The notes under the pieces are model-generated. The model was not told the DNA's origin. It saw nothing but the letters and a program-made list of their open reading frames with translations, and searched no databases. 64,000 bases of DNA from positions 1 to 64,000 of the forward strand of contig CAMKLO010000010.1 in NCBI GenBank assembly GCA_946413655.1. Direction: 5' to 3'. A program made the translations under genes and the position numbers. This stretch comes from an uncultured Fibrobacter sp. Its GTDB lineage: Bacteria > Fibrobacterota > Fibrobacteria > Fibrobacterales > Fibrobacteraceae. Numbering within the stretch: the first letter of the stretch is position 1; each line of letters starts with the position of its first letter. Shown piece after piece: positions 23,087 through 32,712 of this stretch.

Positions 23087-25198
23087 GTGAAAGTTGTTCA
23101 CATAGTGTTACCCTTATTAATGTTGGCCGCACAATGTTTTGCAGTTCCTGCGAGCAACGATACATTTTTCTTGAAACAGCCCGATGGGAGCACCATCGAG
23201 GTGCGTTACGTAGGCGACGAAAACTTTCACGCGCTGGTATCTGCTGACGGTTACATTCTGCAAAAGGACGCTCTCGGCTATTATGCCTATGTCAACGAAA
23301 AAGGAGAGTCTTCAGGAATTTACGCCCGCGACGCCCAAGACCGCAGTACAACGGACATGGAATTTTTAGCAGGACTCGATCCGGAAGCAATCTATAAAAA
23401 AATGATAGACAACGCTCCAACGGAAGATGTTCCCGACTACGGAATTCCTAAATTCGTTTCACCCAGAATACAGCGTTTACCCACTCCAAAATACAACCTT
23501 ACATTGGGCGAACTCCGTGGAATAATATTGCTTGTACAATTTTCCGATGTCAAGTTCAAAAGTTCGAACCCCCAAAAGCTATACACGGATTTCATGAACA
23601 AGGAAGGGTTCAGCGAATTTGCACACAGCGGCAGCGTAAGGGATTATTATATACAGAATTCCATGGGAAAATTCACCCCGACATATGATGTTTATGGTCC
23701 CATAACGGTTCCTGGCAGCAGGGAATCTTATGGAAAAAACCAGACCGGAAACAAAGGCGCAAAAAAAGCCATGCAAGAAGCCCTAGATACGCTCGTCAAG
23801 CGAGGCGGAATTGATTTTTCGATGTACGACAAGGACAAAGACGGATTTGTTGACTTCGTTTTTATGATTTTTGCAGGTGTCGGTGCAGCCAATTCTGGAA
23901 ACAAAGACGCCATTTGGCCCCATGCAGGGAGTATCGGCAATATAGGGAACCCGAAAAACGGGGTAAAACTAACAGACGACATTTATATGAACCGATATGC
24001 CTGCGCTAACGAAATAAGCGGCAAGGCCTACAAAAAAGACAGCACTACCTCTACCATAGAAGGAATCGGAACGGTCGTACATGAATTCGGCCATGTTCTT
24101 GGCCTACCCGACCTGTACGATACAAAAAAGACGAATCCCCGCAAGCCATTGGGCAGCTGGGACATCATGGCAAGTGGAAACTACAACTGCCCCAGCAACT
24201 CCTACAACACGCAAAGCTGTTCGCCTCCTTTATTTTCCGCTTTCGAAAGAATGTCACTTGGATGGTTCACGCCGACGGAACTCAACGATACCGGTTCCGT
24301 AAAACTGGACAAACTAGATGACAATATAGCCTTCAGCGTCACCAATCCCAAAAATCCAAACGAAATGTTCTTACTGGAATATCGAACAAAGAAAAACTGG
24401 GACAAGGCGCAAAAATCCTCCGGAATGCTGATTTGGCATATCGATTACTCCGATTCCGTATGGAAAAAGGGAGGCATCAACAGCGACAGCAACCACATCT
24501 ATGTCAATATCATCGAGGCCGTACCCGAGACAAGTACCAGCGCGGCAACGACAGACCCGTTCCCAGGCTCGGGCAAGGTCACCGATTTCAACAAGTTCAT
24601 ATTCTGGAACGGTGACGACATGAAAATCGCCCTTTCCAACATTACGGAATCCCCGGACACAAATTACATCACCTTTACAGTCGATATGACCATCAGGTCG
24701 TCATCCTCAATGTCGTCCAGTTCCTCCGTCCTGTCGAGTTCCGCGACATCTTCAAGTTCGTCGATTTTCTCTAGTTCCGCGACATCATCGAGTTCAGGAA
24801 CAGGTTTGTCAAGTACGGCTGAGCCAAGTTCGTCCAGTTCGGCGCTTATTTCTTCGAGTTCGGGAGTCACGTCGTCCAGTTCGGCGACTTCGTCGTCTTC
24901 GGAAATAATTGCATCTAGTTCCAGCGATTATACGACTTCTATTGCATACAAGACGCCTGCGCAAAGCGTTAAAGTCAGAGCGCGCAACGGGGACATTTAC
25001 ATCCATGCTCCGCAACAAGGCGAAAAGACCGTGCGGTTATTCTCGCCCATCGGAACATTACTGTTCGAAAAAACGATGGACGGCACCGAACTCGTCATTG
25101 AAAAAGCCCGCAAACGGCGGAACCAAAGCATTATTTTATCGATAACTCAAGGGCATAAACAAATATACACAGGAAAGCTCCATGAGATAATAAAATAA
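23087..25198 (+). CDS. secreted M6-family metalloprotease, copy 1
   Basis: GTG 23087 is the start: GAGGAGG lies 5 nt upstream, and it aligns with the two paralogues. The roughly 703-residue product has a signal peptide, a pro-region, and an M6 (immune-inhibitor-A-like) catalytic domain with zinc motif HEFGHVLGLPD (H332, E333, H336, D342). A Ser-rich linker follows (about 545-625), then a C-terminal beta domain (NGDIYIHAPQQGEKTVRLFS) like type IX secretion sorting domains. It is the most divergent of three tandem paralogues. A role in extracellular protein breakdown or processing is expected. Confidence 0.82.
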   Translation: MKVVHIVLPLLMLAAQCFAVPASNDTFFLKQPDGSTIEVRYVGDENFHALVSADGYILQKDALGYYAYVNEKGESSGIYARDAQDRSTTDMEFLAGLDPEAIYKKMIDNAPTEDVPDYGIPKFVSPRIQRLPTPKYNLTLGELRGIILLVQFSDVKFKSSNPQKLYTDFMNKEGFSEFAHSGSVRDYYIQNSMGKFTPTYDVYGPITVPGSRESYGKNQTGNKGAKKAMQEALDTLVKRGGIDFSMYDKDKDGFVDFVFMIFAGVGAANSGNKDAIWPHAGSIGNIGNPKNGVKLTDDIYMNRYACANEISGKAYKKDSTTSTIEGIGTVVHEFGHVLGLPDLYDTKKTNPRKPLGSWDIMASGNYNCPSNSYNTQSCSPPLFSAFERMSLGWFTPTELNDTGSVKLDKLDDNIAFSVTNPKNPNEMFLLEYRTKKNWDKAQKSSGMLIWHIDYSDSVWKKGGINSDSNHIYVNIIEAVPETSTSAATTDPFPGSGKVTDFNKFIFWNGDDMKIALSNITESPDTNYITFTVDMTIRSSSSMSSSSSVLSSSATSSSSSIFSSSATSSSSGTGLSSTAEPSSSSSALISSSSGVTSSSSATSSSSEIIASSSSDYTTSIAYKTPAQSVKVRARNGDIYIHAPQQGEKTVRLFSPIGTLLFEKTMDGTELVIEKARKRRNQSIILSITQGHKQIYTGKLHEIIK

Positions 25199-25212
25199 TC
25201 TGTGTAAAAAAA

Positions 25213-25220
25213 GGGGGGGG
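25213..25220 (+). promoter_or_regulatory. G8 tract forming the ribosome binding site of M6 copy 2
   Basis: Seven A and eight G precede AC and ATG. The tract is the only possible Shine-Dalgarno. The equivalent tract before copy 3 has six G (27215-27220). Length changes by strand slippage could alter translation. Confidence 0.5.
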
Positions 25221-25222
25221 AC

Positions 25223-27202
25223 ATGAAGTCCATTCAAATGCTATTACCGTTAATGGCGTTGACGGCGCATGCTTTTGCAATGCCAGCAAGCAACGCGACG
25301 TTTTTGTTGAAACAGCCCGACGGGACATCCATCGAAGCACGTAACGTGGGCAACGAGCATTTTCACGTACTCGAAACAGCGGATGGCTACATTCTGCAAG
25401 AGGATGAACTCGGCTATTACGCCTACGCAGACGAGACGGGTAAATCTTCAAAGATTTACGCCCGAGATGCGAAAGACCGCAGCGCCTCGGACATCCAATT
25501 CTTATCGAAACTCAAGCCCAAGGCGATTTATCGAAAGCTACGCGAATCAGCACAAAAAAACGAAATCCTAGCAGAATACAAAGTCCCAGCATACGCTCCA
25601 CAAGAGCGACAATTCCCTCCCAAGAACAATGCAAAAGGTGAATTGATAGGCGAATTTCGAGGGATTGTCATACTCGTACAATTCAAGGATGTCAAATTCA
25701 AAAGTCCCGACCCGCAAAAGCTATACACGGACTTTATGAACAAGGAAGGATTCAACGAGTTTTCAAATCAAGGTAGCGTAAGGGATTATTTCATAAAAAA
25801 TTCCATGGGAAAGTTTGTCCTGACATATGATGTTTATGGACCAATCACCCTCCCTGAAACTAGAGCCGATTACGGAAAAACCAGTGGCGCCAATAATTTT
25901 TTCGGGGCAGGACGCGCTTTCAAAGACGCTGCAACAATGCTGAGTCAACAAAAGAATATCGATTTTTCGAAGTATGATAATAACGGAAATACCGTAATTG
26001 ATTTTCCCGTTTTCATTTTTGCCGGCGTAGGTTCCAGTGATTCACCCGTCAAGGAGGCTTTTTGGCCGCATCAAGGCCTATTAGATTGGTCCCGGTTGCA
26101 AGCGGGCGTAAAAATGAACAGTAATCTTTATCTCAACGAATACGTCTGTGCTCCAGAAATTAACGGTTACGCCTACATTAAAGACAGCACGACCTCCACC
26201 ATACAGGGGATTGGAGCCGTAATTCACGAAACAGGGCACAGCCTTGGGCTACCGGATCTCTACAATACAGTACAAACTCATGCTCTATTCAACAATTCAT
26301 CATCCAGCAGTACAACATCTGGAATAAGACGAAAGACCCTGGGTACGTGGGACATAATGGACGACGGCTCTTATAACTGCGCAACCAATCCCTTTCAAGC
26401 CTGCACACCTCCGATGTACTCCGCATTCGAACGGATGACTCTGGGATGGCTTACGCCAACCGAACTTGAAGAAATCGGTTCCGTGAAACTGGATAAAATC
26501 GACACCAATGCGGCCTACAGCATCACCAACCCTAAAAATCCTGATGAATTTTTCCTATTGGAGTATCGGACAAACAAAAATTGGGATAAAGCAGTCCCGA
26601 ATTCGGGAATGCTGATATGGCATATCGACTATGTCGATACTATTTGGCTCCAAAGTATAATCAACGCCAACTATGAACATATGCATGTGGATATTGTAGA
26701 AGCGGATACTGCAAAGGACGCTAGAACCCATGCCTTCCCCGGTTTAAAGAACGTCACCAATTTCAACAAGTTCATATTCTGGAATGGCGACAGCATGAAA
26801 ATCGCCCTTTACAACATTACCGAATCGCCGGACTCGGAATACGTCACCTTTACCGTGGATATAGACGGGAGATTGTCAAGCGCAGCGGCACTTTCGTCAT
26901 CTTCACAAACGATCGAGTCCAGTTCCAGCGAGCAAACTGTTTTTGCAATGCACCATACACCTGCGCGAAACGTGCGGGTCCGGGCACACAACGGAGATAT
27001 TTACATCCATGCTCCGCAACAAGGCAAAAAGACCGTGCGGATATTCTCGCCCATCGGAACATTACTGTTCGAAAAAACGATGGACGGCACCGAACTCGTT
27101 ATTGAAAAAGTCCGAGAACTGCGAAACGCAAACGTCATCCTGTCCGTAACGCAAGGGAACAAGCAAATATACACCGGAATGCTCCATGAGACAATAAATT
27201 AA
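25223..27202 (+). CDS. secreted M6-family metalloprotease, copy 2
   Basis: A 659-residue paralogue of the upstream gene, 24 nt behind it and so in one operon. It has a signal peptide (MKSIQMLLPLMALTAHAFA), the pro-region (FLLKQPDGTSIEARNVGNEH), the zinc motif HETGHSLGLPD (H335, H339, D345), a short Ser-rich linker near residue 580, and the same C-terminal sorting-like domain. A small Ser-rich insertion follows the zinc site (about 354-368). Large blocks are almost identical in DNA to copy 3, while others differ strongly, suggesting exchange between copies. Confidence 0.82.
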   Translation: MKSIQMLLPLMALTAHAFAMPASNATFLLKQPDGTSIEARNVGNEHFHVLETADGYILQEDELGYYAYADETGKSSKIYARDAKDRSASDIQFLSKLKPKAIYRKLRESAQKNEILAEYKVPAYAPQERQFPPKNNAKGELIGEFRGIVILVQFKDVKFKSPDPQKLYTDFMNKEGFNEFSNQGSVRDYFIKNSMGKFVLTYDVYGPITLPETRADYGKTSGANNFFGAGRAFKDAATMLSQQKNIDFSKYDNNGNTVIDFPVFIFAGVGSSDSPVKEAFWPHQGLLDWSRLQAGVKMNSNLYLNEYVCAPEINGYAYIKDSTTSTIQGIGAVIHETGHSLGLPDLYNTVQTHALFNNSSSSSTTSGIRRKTLGTWDIMDDGSYNCATNPFQACTPPMYSAFERMTLGWLTPTELEEIGSVKLDKIDTNAAYSITNPKNPDEFFLLEYRTNKNWDKAVPNSGMLIWHIDYVDTIWLQSIINANYEHMHVDIVEADTAKDARTHAFPGLKNVTNFNKFIFWNGDSMKIALYNITESPDSEYVTFTVDIDGRLSSAAALSSSSQTIESSSSEQTVFAMHHTPARNVRVRAHNGDIYIHAPQQGKKTVRIFSPIGTLLFEKTMDGTELVIEKVRELRNANVILSVTQGNKQIYTGMLHETIN

Positions 27203-27223
27203 TCTGCGTAAAAAGGGGGGAAC

Positions 27224-29209
27224 ATGAAATCCATTCAATTACTATTACCGTTAATGGCATTGGCGGTGCATGCTTTGGCAGTGCCTGCAAGCAACGCAAC
27301 ATTTTCGTTGAAACAACCCGACGGGACATCCATCGAAGTGCGCAACGTAGGCGACGAGCATTTTCACGTACTCGAAACAGCAGACGGTTACATACTACAA
27401 GAAGACGAGCTTGGCTACTACGCCTACGCAGACGAGACGGGGGAATCCTCAAAGATTTACGCCCGAGATGCGAAAGACCGCAGTGCCTCGGACATCCAGT
27501 TCTTATCGAAACTCAAACCCAAGGCAGTTTATCGAAAGCTACGCGAATCAGCGCAAGAAAAAGAGATTCTGGCGGAATACAATGTACCATCATACGCACC
27601 ACAAGAGCGACAATTTCCTCCCAAGAACAACGTAATAGGTGAATTGATAGGCGAATTTCGAGGGATTGTCATACTCGTACAATTCAAGGATGTCAAATTC
27701 AAAAGTCCCGACCCGCAAAAGCTATACACGGACTTTATGAACAAGGAAGGATTCAACGAGTTTTCAAATCACGGTAGCGTAAGGGATTATTTCATAAAAA
27801 ATTCCATGGGAAAGTTCGTCCCGACATTTGATGTTTATGGACCAATCACCCTCCCTGAAACTAGGGCCTTTTACGTAAAAAACGGTAATAACAATATTTA
27901 TACTGAAGCAAGACTAGCCTTTAAAACCGCTGCAGAAATACTGAGTCAACAAGAAAATATCGACTTTTCAAAGTATGATAAGAACGGAAATTCCGCTTTT
28001 GATTTTCCCGTTTTCATTTTTGCCGGCGTAGGATCCCATGATTCACCCGTCAAGGAAGCGTTTTGGCCGCATAAAAGCCTATTTAGCACTAACTTGCAAG
28101 CAAGCATAAAATTTGGCAATAATCTTTATCTCAACGATTACGTCTGTGCTGCAGAGATTAACGGTTACGCCTACTCTATAGACAGCACAACCTCCACCAT
28201 ACAGGGTATAGGAACATTAGTTCACGAAATCGGACACAGTCTTGGACTACCGGATCTCTACAACACATCATCCAACGTAACATCATCCATCAGTTCATCA
28301 TCCAGCAGTACGCCATCCAATCGTTCATCTTCTAGCGTAATAAGAAAAACTCTTGGTAGGTGGGAAATCATGGACATGGGCATGTACAACTGTCTAGACA
28401 ATCCCAATCTAGGCTGCACACCTTCGATGTACTCCGCGTTCGACCGGATGTCTCTGGGATGGCTTACGCCAACCGAACTTGAAAAAGTCGGTCCCGTGAA
28501 ACTGGACAAAATCGACAACAATGTCGCCTACAGCATTACCAACCCTAAAAATCCTGATGAATTTTTCCTATTGGAATATCGATCACATAAAGATTGGGAT
28601 GAAGGGATCCCGATTTCGGGAATGCTGATATGGCATATCGACTATGTCGATTCAATTTGGCGACGTAGAATAATAAACAACAGGTATGAACACTTGTATG
28701 TGGATATTGTAGAAGCAGATACGGCAATGAACGTTAGAACCGATGCTTTCCCCGGTTTAAAGAACGTCACCAGTTTCAACAAGTTCATATTCTGGAATGG
28801 CGACAGCATGAAAATCGCCCTTTACAACATTACCGAATCGCCGGACTCGGAATACGTCACCTTTACCGTGGATATAGACGGGAGATTGTCAAGCGCAGCG
28901 GCACTTTCGTCATCTTCACAAACAATCGAGTCCAGTTCCAGCGAGCAAACTGTTTTTGCAACGCATCATCCACCTGCGCGAAACGTGCGGGTTCGGGCAC
29001 GCAACGGGGATATTTACATCCACGCTCCGCAACAAGGCGAAAAGACCGTGCGGATATTCTCGCCCATCGGTGCATTGCTGTTCGAGAAAACGATGGACGG
29101 CACCGAACTTGTCGTTGAAAAAGTCCGAGAACTGCGAAACGCAAACGTCATCCTGTCCGTAACGCAAGGGAACAAGCGGCTGTTTACGGGAATGATTGCT
29201 CAGAACTAG
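27224..29209 (+). CDS. secreted M6-family metalloprotease, copy 3
   Basis: A 661-residue paralogue, 21 nt after copy 2. Zinc motif HEIGHSLGLPD (H334, H338, D344). The Ser-rich insertion after the zinc site is longer than in copy 2 (SSISSSSSSTPSNRSSSS region), so this surface loop is a site of length variation. The last residues differ (LFTGMIAQN), but the C-terminal sorting-like domain is otherwise the same. The substrate-facing parts between the conserved blocks diverge most, pointing to different substrates for the three enzymes. Confidence 0.82.
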   Translation: MKSIQLLLPLMALAVHALAVPASNATFSLKQPDGTSIEVRNVGDEHFHVLETADGYILQEDELGYYAYADETGESSKIYARDAKDRSASDIQFLSKLKPKAVYRKLRESAQEKEILAEYNVPSYAPQERQFPPKNNVIGELIGEFRGIVILVQFKDVKFKSPDPQKLYTDFMNKEGFNEFSNHGSVRDYFIKNSMGKFVPTFDVYGPITLPETRAFYVKNGNNNIYTEARLAFKTAAEILSQQENIDFSKYDKNGNSAFDFPVFIFAGVGSHDSPVKEAFWPHKSLFSTNLQASIKFGNNLYLNDYVCAAEINGYAYSIDSTTSTIQGIGTLVHEIGHSLGLPDLYNTSSNVTSSISSSSSSTPSNRSSSSVIRKTLGRWEIMDMGMYNCLDNPNLGCTPSMYSAFDRMSLGWLTPTELEKVGPVKLDKIDNNVAYSITNPKNPDEFFLLEYRSHKDWDEGIPISGMLIWHIDYVDSIWRRRIINNRYEHLYVDIVEADTAMNVRTDAFPGLKNVTSFNKFIFWNGDSMKIALYNITESPDSEYVTFTVDIDGRLSSAAALSSSSQTIESSSSEQTVFATHHPPARNVRVRARNGDIYIHAPQQGEKTVRIFSPIGALLFEKTMDGTELVVEKVRELRNANVILSVTQGNKRLFTGMIAQN

Positions 29210-29290
29210 TCGTTAGCCATCGGTTGTTGCATTTCATCACGTATAATTACATGTACGTCGTTTTTGCTATACCTATAATGGAGATTTTTT

Positions 29291-29298
29291 CTAAATTT
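29291..29298 (+). promoter_or_regulatory. -10-like box 7 nt before the MlaE-type gene
   Basis: TTTTTTCTAAATTT is followed by CCGCCCA and ATG. An almost identical leader precedes the DedA gene at 40475. A perfect TATAAT also lies upstream (29274-29279) and could be an alternative -10. Confidence 0.45.
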
Positions 29299-29305
29299 CC
29301 GCCCA

Positions 29306-30370
29306 ATGGAAACGACATCGATAGTTTTGCCCAATGCACTCACCGCAGCTAACAGCAAAAAGCTGCTCTCCAGCTGCAGGAGTGCCCTCAATAAAGGGGA
29401 GCTACATCTGGACGGATCAAGCCTCACCTCGATGGACTACAGCGCCGATGCGTTTTTTGCACTTTTGGCAGAACTTTCCGAAAAGACGGGCAACAGGCTC
29501 GTCCTCGCCCATTTCACCCCGGAAATCAAGCAGCACTTGCAGAACCTCCGCAAGATGGAGCCGCCCGAAAAGCCCCAGCGCGAAACGAACAATGTCCTCG
29601 AAATGATGGGCGATGTCGGATTCATGCTGCTCCGCGAAACGTTCGAAGTGCTCGTTTTGCTCTTCATGTCCATTTACTGGACGCTAATCGGCCCGTTCGA
29701 CAAGGGGAAAATCCACTTTGGCGGCATCACCAAGCAGATGTTCAAGTCGGGCAGCGAAGCCATGGGCATTTGCTTTTTGTTCGTAGGACTCATTTGCCTT
29801 ACGATGGCCTTGCAGAGTTCAGTGATGTTGAATGCTGTTGGCGGCGGTTCCTACCTCGCTTCAGGGCTCGGGTTCCTCATTTTTGCAGAAATCGGCCCGC
29901 TGCTCACGACAATTATTCTGGCCGGGCGTTCCGGCAGCGCCATGGCGGCAGAAATTGCGAACATGAGCGTCTGCGAAGAAGTGAAGGCGCTAAAATCCAT
30001 GGCGATTCCGCCGGTGCAGTACCTCGTGGTCCCGCGGTTCATCGCTTTAAGCGTCACGACGCCGATTCTTTCGTTCAGCGCGTCCATCGTCGGTAGCTTT
30101 GCCGGATTCCTCATTGCGTATTTCTTCTGCGACATTTCTTTCTCGAACTACATGATGGGGCTGCGCGACGGCATCGACCCGATGACGTTCCTCAAGAGTA
30201 CCATCAAGGCGCTTGTGTTTGGCTGGATTGTAACGCTCATCGCCTGCAATAAGGGGCTGAACGCCCACGGCGGTGCAGAGGCGGTCGGTAAAGCGACCAC
30301 GTCCAGCGTTGTGGCTGCGATTTGCACGATTGTTGTTTCCGACACCCTTTTCGCCTTCATTTTCTACTAG
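29306..30370 (+). CDS. mlaE: MlaE-type lipid ABC permease with N-terminal STAS-like domain
   Basis: The 354-residue protein has a soluble STAS-like N-terminus (1-95: GELHLDGSSLTSMDYSADAF, FALLAEL). A MlaE permease with about five to six membrane helices follows, including the family segment FAEIGPLLTTIILAGRSGSA and AAEIANMSVCEEVKALKSM. It transports phospholipid between the membranes together with the ATPase, MCE protein and lipoprotein encoded next. Many MlaE proteins lack the STAS part, which in other systems is a separate MlaB. No Shine-Dalgarno is visible. First gene of a four-gene operon. Confidence 0.85.
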   Translation: METTSIVLPNALTAANSKKLLSSCRSALNKGELHLDGSSLTSMDYSADAFFALLAELSEKTGNRLVLAHFTPEIKQHLQNLRKMEPPEKPQRETNNVLEMMGDVGFMLLRETFEVLVLLFMSIYWTLIGPFDKGKIHFGGITKQMFKSGSEAMGICFLFVGLICLTMALQSSVMLNAVGGGSYLASGLGFLIFAEIGPLLTTIILAGRSGSAMAAEIANMSVCEEVKALKSMAIPPVQYLVVPRFIALSVTTPILSFSASIVGSFAGFLIAYFFCDISFSNYMMGLRDGIDPMTFLKSTIKALVFGWIVTLIACNKGLNAHGGAEAVGKATTSSVVAAICTIVVSDTLFAFIFY

Positions 30371-30378
30371 AGGTCAAT

Positions 30379-31161
30379 ATGGACGAAATTCTGAAAGTTG
30401 ACCATTTGAAGGCAAGCTACGGCAGCGAGACTATCCTGAAGGACGTTTCTTTTGGCGTGCGCAAAGGCGAAATCCGCATGGTGCTCGGAAGCTCCGGTTG
30501 CGGTAAATCGACGCTACTGAACAATGTGCTCAAGTTCATCAAGTCGGACGAAGGCACGATTACGTACTTCGGAAAATCTTTCGGCCCCAAGGAAGGCCTC
30601 GACAGCGAGACCCGCATGCGTACTGGCGTACTTTTCCAGAGCGGTGCGCTCCTTGCAGACTTGACCGTCGCCGAAAACGCGATGCTTCCGCTCAAGAGGA
30701 GCATGCCCTACATGCCCAAGAGCCAGATGGAAGCGATTGTTGCAGACCGCCTCGAAAAAGTGCACCTGCTCCACGCATTCCACAAGTTCCCCGGCGAAAT
30801 CTCCGGCGGTATGAAAAAGCGTGCCGCCCTCGCCCGTGCTATTGCGCTCAAGCCGGAACTCTTGTTCTGCGACGAACCTTCGACAGGCCTTGACCCGGTG
30901 ACCGCCCGTTCGCTCGACGAGCTGCTCCTCGAACTGCGCGACACGCTCAAAGTTTCGATGGTCATCGTGAGCCACGAACTCGAAAGCATCAAGATTGTCT
31001 GCGACCGCTTTGTTTATCTCAAGGACGGTTACGTTCTGAAAGACGCGACTTTGAAAGAAGGCATGGAATCCGACGATCCCGTCCTTCGGCATTTTTTCAA
31101 CAGGCAGTGCCCCAAAGAAAACAATGCTACTGATTTTTATAACTTTGAATTTATAGATTGA
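30379..31161 (+). CDS. mlaF: MlaF-type ABC transporter ATPase
   Basis: ATG 30379 (AGAGG 8 nt upstream) gives a 260-residue ATPase. Walker A is GSSGCGKST, the signature is SGGMKKRAALARA (the M-K-K-R form typical of MlaF), Walker B is LLFCDEPSTGLDP, and the switch histidine is in VIVSHELESI. The longer upstream frame would overlap the permease and lacks a signal. It powers lipid movement by the permease. 12 nt separate it from the MCE gene. Confidence 0.9.
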   Translation: MDEILKVDHLKASYGSETILKDVSFGVRKGEIRMVLGSSGCGKSTLLNNVLKFIKSDEGTITYFGKSFGPKEGLDSETRMRTGVLFQSGALLADLTVAENAMLPLKRSMPYMPKSQMEAIVADRLEKVHLLHAFHKFPGEISGGMKKRAALARAIALKPELLFCDEPSTGLDPVTARSLDELLLELRDTLKVSMVIVSHELESIKIVCDRFVYLKDGYVLKDATLKEGMESDDPVLRHFFNRQCPKENNATDFYNFEFID

Positions 31162-31173
31162 GTTGGAGATATA

Positions 31174-32097
31174 ATGGAAACCACCCGATCAGAAAGAATA
31201 AAACTAGGCGCATTCATGCTCTTTTGCGGAGTGCTTATTTGCGTGTTCCTAGGTTATGTACTTAAGCGCTATTTGAGCGAGCAATTCGACAACTACTACA
31301 CCATTTTCGACACGGACGTAAACGGGCTTTTTGTCGATGCCAAGGTGAAGTTGAACGGTATTTCCGTCGGTAGCGTCACAAGCATTACCATCAACGAACA
31401 AAATTTGAACCAGGTTGTCGTCGCATTCAAAGTGCAACGCGGCACGCCAATCAAGGTCGGCACACGCGCCGGCATGACGGCAGGTATGAACCTCACCGGT
31501 GAAAAGCAGGTCATCCTTTCGGGCGGAAACTACGACGAACCCAACGTTCCCGAAGGCGGACTCGTGCCGGCGGCGACATCGATGTTCGACCAGATTACCG
31601 GCAAGGTAGGCGATCTCTTCGGCAAGGTAACTCCGATTGTTGAAGGACTGAACCGTTTGCTCTCCGAAGAAAATGCCGAAGCGCTCTCCCGTAGCCTCAA
31701 GAATTTCGAAAAGACGACAGAAAACCTGAGCAAGTTAACAGAGGATTTGAGGAAACCGCTCAACACGATGAGCAAGTCCGCCGCCTCGATGCAAAAGATT
31801 CTTGCAGAAATCGAAGAGGCGAAGCTCGCCGCCAAGGCCGATGCAAGTATCACGACGCTCAAAGAAAAGCTCGACGCCATCGACACGAAGGGCTTGAACG
31901 ACAACCTGATGCAGACCGCGGAATCGATGAACAAGCTCACGCAGCGTGTTGACGCAATGGTCTACAAGAACGAAGACCAGGTGGGCAATGCCGTGGAAGA
32001 ACTCAACACGATTCTTGAAAACCTCGAAGAATTTACCCAGAAGATTAAGAACAACCCGTCCGTACTCATCCGCTCCGAAGGCAAGAACGGTCGATAA
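31174..32097 (+). CDS. mlaD: MlaD-type MCE-domain lipid carrier subunit
   Basis: A 307-residue protein with one N-terminal membrane helix (about 11-30, LGAFMLFCGVLICVFLGYVL). A single MCE domain follows (VNGLFVDAKVKLNGISVGSV, GTRAGMTAGMNLTGEKQVIL), then a long helical, coiled-coil-like tail from about 140 to the end. MCE subunits form a hexameric ring with a lipid tunnel in the periplasm. The helical tail could extend the tunnel towards the outer membrane. GGAG precedes the ATG. Confidence 0.88.
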   Translation: METTRSERIKLGAFMLFCGVLICVFLGYVLKRYLSEQFDNYYTIFDTDVNGLFVDAKVKLNGISVGSVTSITINEQNLNQVVVAFKVQRGTPIKVGTRAGMTAGMNLTGEKQVILSGGNYDEPNVPEGGLVPAATSMFDQITGKVGDLFGKVTPIVEGLNRLLSEENAEALSRSLKNFEKTTENLSKLTEDLRKPLNTMSKSAASMQKILAEIEEAKLAAKADASITTLKEKLDAIDTKGLNDNLMQTAESMNKLTQRVDAMVYKNEDQVGNAVEELNTILENLEEFTQKIKNNPSVLIRSEGKNGR

Positions 32098-32109
32098 AAA
32101 GGAGAAATC

Positions 32110-32712
32110 ATGCGTATTCTTAAAGCAAATCGTTTGTTGGCTGTTGCCGCACTCCTTTCCGTTTTCACACTCACGGGTTGCCTCGGCGGTTCGACAGAAC
32201 CGTCCCGCTATTACACAGTCTCCGCGGAATCCATCTCGGTGGCCGGGACCGCCAGCGATGCCCGCGTGCACGTCAAGAAATTTACGATTGACCCAGCCTA
32301 CCAGCGCAGCAACATCGTCTATCGCGAATCGCCGTACGACTTCATGTTCTACGATTTGGACCTCTGGGCCACGCGTCCAGAACAGATGCTCACGCAGGTC
32401 GCAGGCGAATACCTAGTCAAGAGCAACCTCTTCAAGTCCGTGGATTTGAAGCCGATAGGAAAGCCGGACTTTGAATTGCTCGGTAGCGTGGATGCGATTG
32501 AGGAAATTGACGAAGGCAGTTCGCAGGACGCCCACCTCGCCTTGCAGCTCACGTTCCGCAAGACAGGCGAAGACGCCCCGCTGTGGGAAAAGCGCTATGA
32601 CGAACGCCAAAGCATGAACAAACGCGATGCACACTCCGCTGCCGAAGCACTCTCGAAGCTCTATGCAAGGTTCATGCAGGACGCACTCGAAAATATTGCA
32701 AGGGTGAAGTAA
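32110..32712 (+). CDS. ABC-transport auxiliary lipoprotein, PqiC-like
   Basis: A 200-residue lipoprotein (signal ending TLTGC) with the pattern of PqiC/ABC auxiliary lipoproteins: SRYYTVSAESIS, VHVKKFTIDPAYQRSNIVYR, SPYDFMFYDLDLWATRPEQM, and a helical end (SAAEALSKLYARFMQDALEN). These proteins sit at the outer membrane and work with MCE transport systems. It closes the mla-like operon, with AAAAGGAG before its start. Confidence 0.8.
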   Translation: MRILKANRLLAVAALLSVFTLTGCLGGSTEPSRYYTVSAESISVAGTASDARVHVKKFTIDPAYQRSNIVYRESPYDFMFYDLDLWATRPEQMLTQVAGEYLVKSNLFKSVDLKPIGKPDFELLGSVDAIEEIDEGSSQDAHLALQLTFRKTGEDAPLWEKRYDERQSMNKRDAHSAAEALSKLYARFMQDALENIARVK

